From positions 22,720,932 to 22,784,931 of the forward strand of contig NC_134950.1 of NCBI RefSeq assembly GCF_965638725.1: 64,000 nucleotides of DNA. The letters are read 5' to 3'. The DNA comes from Aptenodytes patagonicus. Its lineage: Eukaryota > Chordata > Aves > Sphenisciformes > Spheniscidae. Within the stretch, counting starts at the first letter, position 1, and each line of letters begins with the position of its first letter. Positions 12,201-22,800 of this stretch are shown here, piece after piece. The notes under the pieces were generated by a model. It saw only the letters and a list, made by a program, of their open reading frames with translations. It searched no databases and was not told the DNA's origin. The position numbers were made by a program, and so were the translations under genes.

Positions 12201-13079
12201 TACATTGTCTGCTTCCAAGATTGTGAATATTACAAATGAAAATAGTTCTGTTTCATTTCTTAAGTCGGTTTTACCTTGTCATTACTTGAGAACAGTTTAT
12301 TCTTCATTTGTAAGCTCAACAGTTCAAGCTGATCCTAGTATCATACTGAAATCGTACTTTATATTGGATCATAAATATTATTGTCTGCAACAGAAGTTGC
12401 CAGGAGCCTTCCTTAAAACTGTAATGCTATTACTATATATTTAAACTGCAACTTGAATAATTTTCCATTTCCTTCTTTGTTAACGATTTTTAAGAGTGCA
12501 GAAATTTTAGACAAGAATTTGCATTTATTTTGATACGCCACACAATTTAGCAACGTAAGAGTCTAAACTGCTTTAAAATAAAAGTGTCACAATAGCAAGT
12601 AAATTGTATAGCATGAGACTGAGAGGTAGCGATAAAACAAGGTATGGCACTTTATTTCCAGTGCTTACATTACACTGGCATTCTTCAAAATGTTCACCCA
12701 ATAAAAAAAAATCTTTTTAAACAGACATTGAAATGTTTTTAGGAGATCACCTCACAGTTTAGCAGCTGTCACACAAATGATGTCTAAAGTTTTCATTATG
12801 ACGCTAACGATAATGCCACGAATCTTGGAAACAGACTTCCAAAGTCAGCAACTAAAGCCCAGAAGACAGCTTCCAGGTTCTGAGTGTGAAGGGCCAGCTG
12901 CAATTAACACGCCCAGGACACAATACTAATTCTGGTATAAAAAAACGCTTAGTGCTTCAGCTTCACCGCACTCATAAGAGTCATGTCCACGATAGTAGTA
13001 GCTTTGCTTATTTTTAAGCCGTTAGAAGCCAGCGCGATTACTCCGCCACGGAGGGAGAACACTGTTCTTGAGTTTACTC
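9291..13079. other. Intronic DNA between the GGGCA repeat and the CpG island
   Basis: Apart from the hairpin at 11757-11791 I see no gene, RNA gene or recognisable repeat. Short open frames occur on both strands without features. AT-rich sequence changes sharply to GC-rich sequence at about 13080. Confidence 0.6.
11757..11791. other. Perfect 13-bp hairpin with 9-nt loop
   Basis: TTCTCTTGACAGA (11757-11769) is followed by the loop AGGAAAACA (11770-11778) and the exact reverse complement TCTGTCAAGAGAA (11779-11791). A pyrimidine tract (TTCTTTCTTCTTCTTTCTC) stands directly to the left. It is too short for a typical microRNA precursor. A template-switch mutation is a simple explanation. Confidence 0.85.
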
Positions 13080-13320
13080 GGTGCCTCCCCGCCAGGCTAG
13101 GGAAGGACGCGACCCACGCCGCTCGCCAGAGCAGGACCCCCGCGCCTCCGACAAGACCGGCTTCCCCTTCGCGGCTGAGGCACAGCGCAAGGGGGAAGCT
13201 CACGCTTGCCCGTCGCCCCGTGCTTCACGCCGCGCCCGGGCAGCGGCGGCAGGACGAGACCCCTCGCCGCCGGGCCGGGGCCGCCCAGCCCCGCGCGGGG
13301 CTGCAGGGGCGGCGCCGTCG

Positions 13321-13392
13321 CGGACAGCTCCCGGTGCTGGAGCCGGGCCGCCGCCGCGGACAGCTCCCCCGTGCTGGAGCCGCGCCGTCGCC
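13321..13392. repeat. 36-bp tandem duplication in the CpG island
   Basis: CGGACAGCTCCCGGTGCTGG at 13321 recurs 36 bp later as CGGACAGCTCCCCCGTGCTG, and both are followed by AGCCG and a CCG-rich spacer. The two copies differ at a few positions. It lies in RIMS2 intron 1, about 0.75 kb downstream of the exon 1 donor. Confidence 0.8.
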
Positions 13393-13506
13393 ACCTCCCA
13401 TGCCCGCGCCGGGCGGGCGGCGGGGCGCCCCGCTTCCTCCGGCGCCGGGGCTCACGCTTGGAAAGAGCAGCGGGGCGGGGGCGGGCGGCAGACACGTTGT
13501 CGGGGG

Positions 13507-13517
13507 AAGATGGCGGC
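13507..13517 (+). promoter_or_regulatory. YY1-like site (AAGATGGCGGC), plus orientation
   Basis: AAGATGGCGGC is the strong YY1 motif often found just downstream of vertebrate transcription starts. Here it is on the plus strand, opposite to RIMS2, and its ATG would open a frame of only 14 codons ending in TAG. It may mark an antisense start within the island, or simply bind YY1. No transcript evidence is available from sequence. Confidence 0.4.
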
Positions 13518-13748
13518 TGTGGCAAACCCACCCAGCGAGACGGCCGGAGCCTAGGCCCCGGCGGTCCCTCTCCGCCCCGGGCGGCCGCGCCAGCGCCGGG
13601 CAGGGCCGCCGCCGCCAGCCCGGAGCCCGCCGCGCCCCCGGCACGGGGCCCGATGCCGCCGATCCGCCCCCTCCGGCGGCGCCAACCGCCGCCTCGACCC
13701 ACCCCCCCTTCCTCCTGATGGCACACGCCGGGTGAGAACGGCACCTGT

Positions 13749-13760
13749 GCGGCCATGTTG
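13749..13760 (-). promoter_or_regulatory. YY1-like site (CAACATGGCCGC), minus orientation
   Basis: Read on the minus strand the motif is CAACATGGCCGC, matching the YY1 core CCATNTT on the other strand. It lies about 240 bp from the plus-oriented YY1-like site, facing the opposite way, inside RIMS2 intron 1. Confidence 0.35.
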
Positions 13761-14114
13761 GGCGCCTTGCCCCCACCAGCGCCAGGGCGTGCGGAGCCAG
13801 AGCCGCCGCCCGCCCCGCCGAGCGCGGCTGAGGCAGGCGGCGAGCCCGGGCCGCGGCGCCCTGACGGCCCGGCGGCCTCCCGGCCCCGTCTCTGCCCGCT
13901 CCCGCGGCGGCAGGTCCCCCCCGCCGTGCCCCACACTCGCCCGGCGCCGAGCAGCCTCCGGGGCACGGCCGGCGGCGAGAGACACCCCTGCCAGCCCCCG
14001 GCCGCCCGGTTCCTCTCTCCCGCCCCGGCCGTGCCGCCCCCGAGGCCGGGGAAGAGACCTCCGCGCCCGCGACCGTGGGCCGGGAGGACGAGGAAGGGAT
14101 GCGCCCGCCCTTAC

Positions 14115-14284
14115 TTGAGCACGGATTGCTCCTTCTCCTCTTCCTTCTTCTGGCGGTCCATGACGGCCAGAATGATCTTCCGCTCTTCCTCCGTGAGGTG
14201 GCTGAGGTCGGGCATCTCGGGCTGAGGAGCCGGAGGAGGCTGAGGAGCAGCGGGGCCGCCCCGGGGCCCGGCGGGAGCCGACAT
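14115..14284 (-). CDS. RIMS2: RIMS2 coding exon 1 (RIM2, N-terminus)
   Basis: RIM2 is a presynaptic active-zone scaffold that binds Rab3 and Munc13 and organises vesicle docking and calcium channels. This exon gives residues 1-56 plus two bases of codon 57. It begins MSAPAGPRGG, then a proline- and alanine-rich linker, then PEMPDLSHLTEEERKIILAV (residues 22-41) and a basic/acidic helix ending EKEQSVL. The LSHLTEEERKIILAVMDRQ helix is the first part of the Rab-binding domain and is almost invariant in RIM1/RIM2; the MSAP start is that of RIM2. The start codon has AAC before ATG (A at -3). The exon ends CTCAA, followed by donor GTAAGG at 14114-14109; the split lysine codon agrees with human RIMS2. 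The zinc finger, PDZ and C2 exons lie outside the window to the left. The linker differs from the mammalian sequence, as is usual there. Confidence 0.95.
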
Positions 14285-14306
14285 GTTTGGTGGGAGCTCA
14301 CCGCCG

Positions 14307-14387
14307 CTACGGGAAGCGCTGCCCTAACTCCAGCGGCCGCGGCGGCACCAGCGGGAGCGGCCGCCGCCGGCGCCGGGAGAAGCACAT
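14307..14387 (-). other. RIMS2: Upstream ORF in the RIMS2 leader (26 codons)
   Basis: An ATG at 14387-14385 opens a frame beginning MCFSRRRRPLPL that stops with TAG at 14309-14307, 22 bases before the RIMS2 start codon and in a different frame. If the transcript starts upstream of 14387, ribosomes would have to pass or reinitiate after this uORF. The 5' end of the transcript is unknown, so this is conditional. Confidence 0.45.
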
Positions 14388-15152
14388 ACAAATCAATACC
14401 CTGTAATCAACCGGCAGCCTAATGACGGCCCCGCCGGGAAGGGGCGGGGTGGCCGGCAGCCCCGACCTCGCACCCACCCGGCCGCCGGCTCGCCGGGTCA
14501 GCGGGGAGGACGGGGACGGCGAGGCCCAGGGGGCGAGCAGGGGGAGCGGGGAGGGGAGAGGGCAGCGCCGGGAGAGGAAGGGCCGGAGGCGGGGTGGGGA
14601 GGGAGAGGGGAAAGGGCAGGATTAGCCGCGGGAGCGGGAGCGCTGTGGTTTGGGTGCGAGCGCGATTATCCTAACCCCGAGCACCCAGCAGAGAGAGGGG
14701 GGACGGAGCCAGCGGCGGGAGGGGCAGGAGACGGGGGCAGAGGCTGCCGGGGGGGCGAGGCGGGGGGCGTGCGAGAGCGGAGCCCCGGCGCCCCGGGGCG
14801 CGCAGCGGGGGAAGCCTCAGCGGGCGAGCGCCAGTCCCGGCCGCGGCTCATAATTCCTCGCCGCCGTCCATGGAGGGGGCCGCGGGGCGCCGCGCCCGCC
14901 TGCCGCCGCCGCCTCCCGCCGCCGCTCCTCGGCCGGGCCGCGCCGCTTCCTGCCGCCGCCTCGCTTGGCTGGTGCCCTCTCGGCTGCGGGATGGAGTCCG
15001 CCTAACCCGTGGCATGGCGGAGAGCCGGAGTCACGGGAGGGGGCCCCGCATCGCCCCACCGCCTCCCCCACCTGAGCGGCGCGGGGCGCGGGGCCCGGCT
15101 GCCGCCCCTAGCGGCGCCGCGCGGGCTGGGCGGCGGGGGGCGGCAGCGGTCC

Positions 15153-15168
15153 TTATTTATTTATTTAT
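15153..15168 (-). promoter_or_regulatory. Isolated (TTTA)n tract, possible TATA element for RIMS2
   Basis: Within otherwise GC-rich DNA the plus strand reads TTATTTATTTATTTAT, which on the RIMS2 strand is ATAAATAAATAAATAA, preceded by GGGG. It lies about 870 bp upstream of the RIMS2 start codon. It could act as a TATA-like core promoter element, or be a plain tetranucleotide repeat. Confidence 0.3.
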
Positions 15169-15344
15169 CCCCGCACAAAAAAATGGACGCGATAAAAATC
15201 ACGCGAGGAAGGACAAGGAGGAGCCAAGGCGCCGGCGGCGCGCTGGGAGGACCGAGCCCGGCGGCCGCCGGGGGCGAGCGAAGGGGGAGGGCGGGGAGAC
15301 GCTGCGCGGCCACCGCCCCCGCTGCTCCCGCCGCCGGGGCTGCC

Positions 15345-15357
15345 GGGGGGGGGGGGG
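15345..15357. repeat. Run of 13 G
   Basis: Thirteen consecutive G on the plus strand sit within the RIMS2 upstream CpG island, flanked by CC and CCGGCGG. The run is prone to length error in sequencing. Confidence 0.85.
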
Positions 15358-15710
15358 CCGGCGGAAAGGGGCACCCGCTCGGCGGGGCCCGTCCCCGAGA
15401 GCAGCCCCAGGGCGAAAGAGCTGGCGGGGGGAGCGCCGGCCCCTGAGAAGAGGAGGAGGCGGCGGCAGCGGGAAAGGAGAGGGGGGAAGCGGCCCGGGAG
15501 GGCGGCAGGGCCGCCGCAGCCCCGTCCCCTCGAAGGCCCGACGGCGCGGTCTGCAGTGTAGGCTGAGAGCAACGCCGAGGGGAACGGCGGGCCGGGCGCC
15601 AGGCGGGGCTCCGGCACCCCCGGGCCGGGAACGGCACCGCTGTTCGGCCGTGCGGGTCCCGCCCAACTGAGCTGCTGCTCCGCAGGTGGAGTGTCCTTCA
15701 GCCAACGCAA

Positions 15711-18700
15711 GGTGTGAAATTCGCCCCAGCATCTGTCTGGACAGATTCCTCCAACGCAGCAGAGCCGGAGTGTGACACCGATGAGAGAAGGCTGGAGAAG
15801 GAAGTCCTCCTCCCGCCCTGGAAACCAGGCGGTGGTGGAATAAACCTCTCAAAACGCTTTTGCTACCTCTAAATCCCCCACCTGAGCAGTCATTTTGATG
15901 GCAAGAAATAATTTCTGGAAAAAGAATCCTACAATGCCCAAAATGCCATCCAGCCCAAATAAATGGGGAATAACCTATCCAAGAATGCTGAAGAAACAGT
16001 TCAATCCAGATCTGTAGGTTTTCAATCTATTTACAGGCAGCAGAGTCCTACCTCCTGTTCTCTCACATTACGAGACATAACTCCTATTTCACATCAACGT
16101 TGGGTGTCATATAAGTGCATGCAGCAATAATAAAGTGGTTTTGTAAGGTTTAGTTTGGACAGTTTGAAATCTCCACCATGGATCATACATTCCTGGAGCT
16201 GGCGCTATTTCTAATGGACTATGATATCAACTTATAACCAGGTACAAAGGCCTGAAAAAAAAGTCATCTTCCTGAAAGTGTCCTGGTCCTCCTTAGCTGT
16301 GTTTCCACAGAGAATAAATTCTAGGATGTAGCTCCACTAGCTAGAGTTCTGCATGCGATATTGGGCCAAAGACATCATTCCTTTGGGAAAACAAGTTCTG
16401 GAGGAACAGATCACCAGAAGGACACGATAGGTTGCCTGTGGTAAAGCGAGGCTTAACAGTAATCCATACCTATTATCATGCACATACATTCATCAAATTT
16501 TAATTTTGTCTAAGAAATGTCATTGGTATCCTTAGCTGAAAGAAGCCTGTTCCATTTCTTGATGTAAAATTACCTATAATAGACCCTTTGTTATTATACA
16601 TAAACCATTGTCTAGAAACTGAGCATACTGTATATAAGCAGATACAGTTCATTTTACAAGGGTATGATTTTTCATCAAGTCCTGAATGCATTCTGCTCTT
16701 CCAGTCCACATCACCTTCACCTTTCGGACTGGATTCCAGCCAGCTGGCGCTCACCCAGTTCCTTGTTTCTTCCAGGCACTAGATAAATCTGGCATCGAAG
16801 TCAAAAAGAAGAGGAAATGTAGAACTGTGTGTCATCAGATTACCAAAGATAGTACAAGTCCTTATCAATCTATAAATGTTGAATGGAAGAATTAACTGGA
16901 CTGATCCCTTTGGGAAACTACATTTTATCCTGGGGAAGCGAGGAAAGAGAGAAATCACTCAATTGCTTCTAAGAATAATTAGAAAGAACCAGACCACTTG
17001 AAAGCAATCTCTCCACCCTGTCAGGTTACACAGTTGTTTCAAAAATATTTCATGCCATGTCTCAACCATAAACACCAACAGTATTCTGACCGTAGTTTTG
17101 GTTGCAAGACATCACTACAGTTCTTTGTGCTTTGCTTCATTCATCTGAATTTCTTTCCGATGGATATTTACCTTTGAACTTCCTGGATTTACAGTGCCTG
17201 CTTCTGTAATCATTTCAACACGCCTGTGATTTTTCATCCACAAATCACAAATACCTGCTCTCAGCATGATTGTAGAATTTCAAGAGCTTTCTTTTCTCCT
17301 TGGTATTTGCCCTGTTCCCACTAAATCCTGTACCATTAAGCGGGTAACCATAAACAAACAAATCCAGGGACAGGAACTGTAATCCACATATATTATCTAG
17401 CTATTTACTTTGAAAAGAGAGCAGATTCAGAGCAGAAGACATCCTGTGACTCACTGAAGAAATGGTTCAACTTGACCTTTCTATGCTTCTACCTTCCTTT
17501 CTCCCCATCAGTTCCACCTATCATTCCTCGCATTTCCCTGCAATTAAATTAAAACATTATTTGTTCACGTTCCTGTTAACCTGTTGTCTCATGCTGTTAC
17601 TGTTATTTACATTACCCAGGTGACATACTGATGAAAATATAACTCAGAGCACAGACTTCTCTACCTACTCCAAAGTAATGGTGTCAACAATAATCTACAA
17701 TCAACCAACAAGACAAATTATTACCACATAGTAGGATCATTTACGAAGCTTATTTTTAAGGAGCATTCATTTGTAATTCCCTCCGTAGTGAAAGGTCTAT
17801 AAATTCTGACCTTCACGTTCACGCGTCTCCAGGTTCATTTCAGCTCTCGTTCCAAATGCAACGACCATACTCTGAAAAAACACATTCCCATCCCTGTTTT
17901 ACATTCTTCTGTTGGAATTGTTTTTCCACTGTATAATCTGCAACTGAAAATTCACTCCAGTCATATATCAAAGGTACGCGATACTTTCTTCTGGTGGCTT
18001 CTCTAAGTGATCTAAATGTACTGACACCAGCAGGGTTATTAATATAAGCTCTCTGATACCCTTTTTTTTTTTTCTGTTCCTTTCCAGTTCCGTTAGACAA
18101 GAGGGGTTCCCAAGGAAACAGTGGTATCGTAACCTCATTTTATATATCACCACAAAATGTCTTTCACTATACTTACTCCCATCTCCTTCCTTATAGCAAT
18201 TGTAAGAGTAAATGAGTTGGTAGATTCGTCGTTCGAGCATGCCAAGTGTAATTCTTTCCTGAAAAGGTAACACTAACATCTGCTTTATAATGTTTTGTAT
18301 AAGGGAGAAATCCAGTGTAACTAATTCTTTCTGTTATTTTTGTCCCAGGTTGAAACATTCACTTGGAAAACGTCTTTATGAAGCTGACATGAAAGGAACT
18401 TTAAAGTATTCTGTTATGGATCAGTGAATGGAGAAAATGAAAAACATGTTCTTGGTTGAAAACCTCCAGTACTCAGACTCTCGATAGATCAAATCAGATG
18501 TATAACCAGCAAGAAACGCGTCCTGTCGGACTCTTCCTGGAGGCATTTTGCAAGGGACTCCTCAAATTCCTGTTGAGGAAGGACAAAACTTTACACTGCA
18601 ACAATTTGTGATTCCCAGGTCCTATACTAAGTGCTATCAAACCACCATAGACTGGTTTACTGGTGCAGACTTGGATCTTTCCCAGCTTTCCCCTGTCTAA

Positions 18701-19448
18701 ATTGAGGAAGCTAATTATATTGTATAATGTCACCTACATTTTCATTTGGTTTCTTTCAGGAGGATTTTGCTTACTCTATATGCAATTTTTTTCCGCTCCA
18801 AGCAAATTTCTTTTAGTTGGATACTTCCCCACAAGTGATTTGAAGACTGCTAGATCATTTATGGGTAAAAGTTAGTTTTCTTTATCTGTTACTCTCATTT
18901 CTCATAAGAGGGTTATCTGTAGTTTACACAGTACTGCCCATACCCCTATGTCAACTATACTCGATAAAATAGCCCCTCCCAGTTTCGCTGGTGTAAATGA
19001 TCTGTCTGCAGTAGATGGAAAAACATTGGTCTTTTAGCTAGTGCCCCCACTTTTTCCTCCTCTCCATGCATGTGACCAGTATCTTCACAGACTCAGAAGA
19101 AGGGGTAAGTCCTTAAGTGTGCTGAAGAGTGTAACTTAATCCTACCCACTTCCAAACCCTTTCTCTGCTCAGGAAGTACCATTGGCAAAAACCTTTTGGA
19201 TTAGAGGAGTGGGGGCTTGCCCTGGGCATCACGGTAGCTGCTGAGGGTATGGAGAAGTTTCAACCTTATTCCTAAATCAGCTTGGGTGGCGAGAGATTGA
19301 TCTGCCTTCTCTCAGTGGACCAAGGAGCTGGTATCCAGGTTGTATTTTGAAATGCGATGTGGGAGAGGCCCTGGCATGTAGGTGTTCTGTAAGCACAGTT
19401 GGCTGAAAACTGAAGAAAGGCTCAGATCGGTTAGATTGTTTCCTGCTT
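15711..19448. other. Intergenic DNA upstream of RIMS2, nothing recognised
   Basis: This lies between the RIMS2 CpG island and the first CR1. Two overlapping minus-strand frames at 17840-18279 have no recognisable domain and are interrupted by a run of A. Upstream RIMS2 exons or regulatory elements could be here but leave no clear sequence mark. Confidence 0.55.
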
Positions 19449-19840
19449 TAAGGCTGAGAGAGTTGGGGTTGTCCAGCCTGGAGAGGAGAAGGCTCTGGGG
19501 AGACCTTTCAAGACTTAAAGGGGTGTTATAAGAAAGATGGGGAGAGATTTTTTAATAGGGCCTGTAGCAATAGGACAAGGGGTAATGGTTTTAAACTAAA
19601 AGAGGGTAGATTCAGACTAGATAGAAGGAAGAAATTTTTTACGCTGAGGGTGGTGACACACTGGCACAGGTTGCCCAGCGAGGTGGTGGATGCCCCATCC
19701 CCAGAAACATTCAAGGTCAGGCTGGACCGGGCTCTGAGCAACCTGATCTAGTTGAAGATGTCCCTGCCCACGGCAGGGGGGTTGGACTAGGTGACCTTTA
19801 GAGGTCCCTTCCAACCCAAACTATTCTACGATTCTGTGAA
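19449..19840 (+). mobile_element. CR1 LINE, 3' fragment (plus)
   Basis: The order is typical of avian CR1: AAGGCTGAGAGAGTTGGGGT, 'CAGCCTGGAGAGGAGAAGGCTC', 'CAATAGGACAAGGGGTAATGG', a 'GGTTGCCCAGCGAGGTGGTGG' block, 'GGTGACCTTTAGAGGTCCCTTCCAACCCAAACTATTC' and a closing ACGATTCTGTGA. It is 5'-truncated as usual for CR1. The part of ORF2 that remains encodes the end of the reverse transcriptase protein and is broken by stops. It is younger than the 5.3-kb copy, judging by fit to the family. Confidence 0.92.
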
Positions 19841-22800
19841 TGGGATACTTGATAAACATGATTTCTAGGGCTTGGAATGTTTTGTCCAAAGCAATTATAC
19901 ACAGACATACAGTTCATAAGATCGTAAATATGATCAATTCTAAAAACTTTATCATGTCTCATTCCTGCAATTCTGTTTACATGCTCAGTTTGAAATATTC
20001 TGACTGAACTAAGTGATATATAACATGCTGAATTAAAGGTGTAGGTAAAAGTCTTTACAGGATCTTAAACTTACTCAATATTTTCTGTCTGAATTTGACA
20101 ATTCAATTTTGATTGTTGTTCAGTTAGTCAGTTGAAACTCAAAGGAGGAATTTTTGAAAGAAGCTAAAAATTCCTGCATAATGAGAGTTCTTCAGTTATA
20201 CATTTCAGTTTGATTCTTGACTTGTACCACCAATGTTTCTAAGTAACCGGGCAGTAAGTTAATTCCTGTACTCTAACAGGCCCTGACAGTAATAAGTCAA
20301 GGATTTTGTTTTCATCAGTGTAGCAATTGTCCAGCTAATTTTGAAGAATCCTACCAAAACCATACAAGAGTCTATTTTTATAGGTCACTCACAGGCCATT
20401 CATTGGTATTTAATATCTTCATTGGTATTAAAAATTGTCCCCAACTTGGGCACTTTGGTTTCTTTTTAACTGTTCTGAGTTGTCAGATACTATATGGATT
20501 TCAAAATCCAAAATAATGAGTATATAGACATTATTCAACACAAAGTGCAGGCTCACATTGGCACATTAGGTGCTTAGAACGTTATCACGTGTTCCTGTAA
20601 GGTATGGATGCAGCATTGCCTTCCCTGTTTGCTGCCTTCTAATCCCTCTTCCCTGACCCATCCTACATTTCTGAAACTCAAGCTGCTTCAGAAGAAACAC
20701 CAGTATTCTTAAGTCCCATGTGATTTTTTTTTTTTTTTAATTCAGTCATAAGATTGTCCTTCAGAGTTGGTACAGAGTATCCTGTGCCAGATCTCAGGAA
20801 TATATTCATTCCTATTGTAGTGACAGCTTGAAAGTCCCAAATCTCCTGATTTTATACAAGATAGAAATGATTGTTTGCCCCTTTTTTTTTTTTTAAATGG
20901 AATCTACTATGTCATTCTGTCTCTCAATTCATTATTCGTTATTAAAAGTAGTAATAGCAGCCTGAATTATTATTATTCTTACAGTGATGCCTAGAAAGTC
21001 TAGTCATGTATGAAAAGTCTAGCGCCCTAGATATTGATAGAAAAAATAGCACAGACAACAGCCTGTTGCCACAGAAAGCTCAGAGCCATAGATGAAATGC
21101 AGCGGGTGGGTAACTCAGATAAATGCAGCGGATTGAAATGAGAAGAGAGCAATAAGATAAAGGTAGCAACACTAAATAAGTGGAGAATGACTATTTTTTC
21201 ACGGACATTATCATAAGATGGGGTTAAATTGATCTTTGAAGAAAAGTAAGGAGAGAGGGTTTTGGAGGTGGAGGGGCATTGCTGGAGAAGAATGGTTTAA
21301 GCTTTTCCCAAAGTATCACACGAGCGGGAAGTTCTCAAGGTAACGTCCATCCATGCAAAACCAGCCCATTGCCGAGGTCCTTCTTTCACTGCACCCAGTT
21401 TAAGTTGTGGCCTCTCTGTTGGCGAGAGAAAGAAAACGCTGGTTTGACTGCTCGTTTTCCTCAAAATCCAAAGGCAGCTGGGCTTCAGCTGTTTGGATTT
21501 TCAACTAAGGTTAAGTCTCACAGACCTGGAACACAGCAGCTTTGATAATGAAAACATGCCTGAAAGGGATGATAATTAAAGCTTAGCATATGGTATTTTC
21601 TATCTAGAAATCTACCTATCTAGGTTTCACATCTGCCAAATGACCAGAAAATTAATGAGGAAGTTCAATTAATTCAAATAATAGGTAAAGGCAGAAGTGG
21701 TAGCACTGCTAAACTGCTTCTAAAAGCATAAGGATACAGACAATTTTTTTTAGGTTTTTTTTTTTTTTTTTTTTTTTTTAATTCAAGCAAACAGTCTTTC
21801 ATTACAATTTTAGCTCCGGTAAATGAAGAAAGGAGCCAGTATTTTGTGAAAGTTAATTTTATACTCCAGAGACAGAAGGCACTAGAATGACAAAAGCTAA
21901 AGCCTAATTGGAAAACAATTTCTTTCTTGTGTATTGAGATCATTAGCACTTACTTGACACTTTTAGTACTGTTTTCCTGAAAAAGCTCCCCATGATACTA
22001 GTTGACATACCTCGGATAAAATCAAACTGTGCAGCATGAAAAGTTTATGAAGAACATTATTAATCAACATTAATCAACTTTGACATTTTACTAGGCTAAG
22101 GGAAAAATTGCATTAGGCCAAATGAGAGTCAGCAAACGCATGGTAACACAACGATGCCTGCTTTGTGTTCTGCTCTCCAGACCAGGATTCTGCCATACTT
22201 AAAAGCACAAGTATGATTAAAATAAGATTCATTCACTAGCTACATTAATATAACTACATTCATAATGATTTCCTAATAAGTAGGAAATCAAAACATTCTG
22301 AGAAGGGATTCATGTGCACAAAAGCTTGGCTATTTTTACTAGCAATATTATTCTAAGAAAATATACAACCTTTGAGTACAACTATTACCTTCCCTAGGCT
22401 ACAGTATCTTACAAATTGATGTGAAAAGTGTATGTTAGGATCACTGACAGACAGCAAAGAGATTTAAAACATTAGTGGATGGTAACTTCATATTTTTATT
22501 TCCAGCTTTTCCTGATAATAGTGAGGTAGGAGAAGCCACAGCTTGGACACATTATCTGTTTTCACAGTGGACAGAAAAAAAAAAGCATTCTCTATGAAGA
22601 ATTGTCTTGCGAAGGAAGGGATGGAAGGGAAGAGGTAATAAAATACGAGCTAATATGTGACATTTCATCTTGCATTTCAAAGAGGTATATCAAAAAAAGA
22701 AAGTGTAGTGAATTTCCTTCTTTGAACATAAAGGGAGTTATTTCACTCTCAGCGTGCAAGGAATCTCTTAGTGAGACAATAGTTTAGACTATCAGCTGTT

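Larger units (their letters stand above)
1..14114 (-). other. RIMS2: RIMS2 intron 1 (5' part; continues beyond the window)
   Basis: This starts at the splice donor that follows RIMS2 coding exon 1 and runs off the left edge. The second coding exon, expected to begin IKEEHKAQPTQW in the mammalian family, was not found in any frame, so the intron is at least 14 kb; RIMS2 has a very large first intron in other vertebrates. Apart from the LTRs, the CR1 at 5.3-6.3 kb, short tandem repeats, a hairpin at 11.76 kb and the CpG island from about 13.08 kb, the DNA is AT-rich single-copy sequence in which I recognise no gene. Confidence 0.8.
13080..15710. promoter_or_regulatory. RIMS2: CpG island covering the RIMS2 promoter, 5'UTR and first coding exon
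   Basis: From about 13080 to 15710 the sequence is very GC-rich and dense in CG dinucleotides, against AT-rich DNA on both sides. The RIMS2 start codon (14284) lies near the middle, so the upstream half (14285-15710) should hold the transcription start and 5'UTR, and the downstream half is the start of intron 1. The many long open frames on both strands here are produced by the scarcity of stop codons in GC-rich DNA. A size of about 2.6 kb is large and fits a developmentally controlled neuronal gene. Confidence 0.85.

Noticed and set aside
1-14114. RIMS2 exon 2
   Set aside because: No frame in the intron encodes the expected KEEHKAQPTQW-type sequence; it must lie beyond the left edge.
12983-15852. 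Many long open frames on both strands (up to 388 codons) across the RIMS2 CpG island
   Set aside because: They are Arg/Gly/Pro/Ala-rich in all frames, as expected when GC-rich DNA lacks stop codons. Only the 14115-14284 minus frame matches a known protein.
17840-18279. Two overlapping minus-strand frames that could be one frameshifted pseudogene
   Set aside because: The frames meet at a run of A, but neither half resembles a protein family I know, and open frames of this size are common by chance in this AT-rich DNA.
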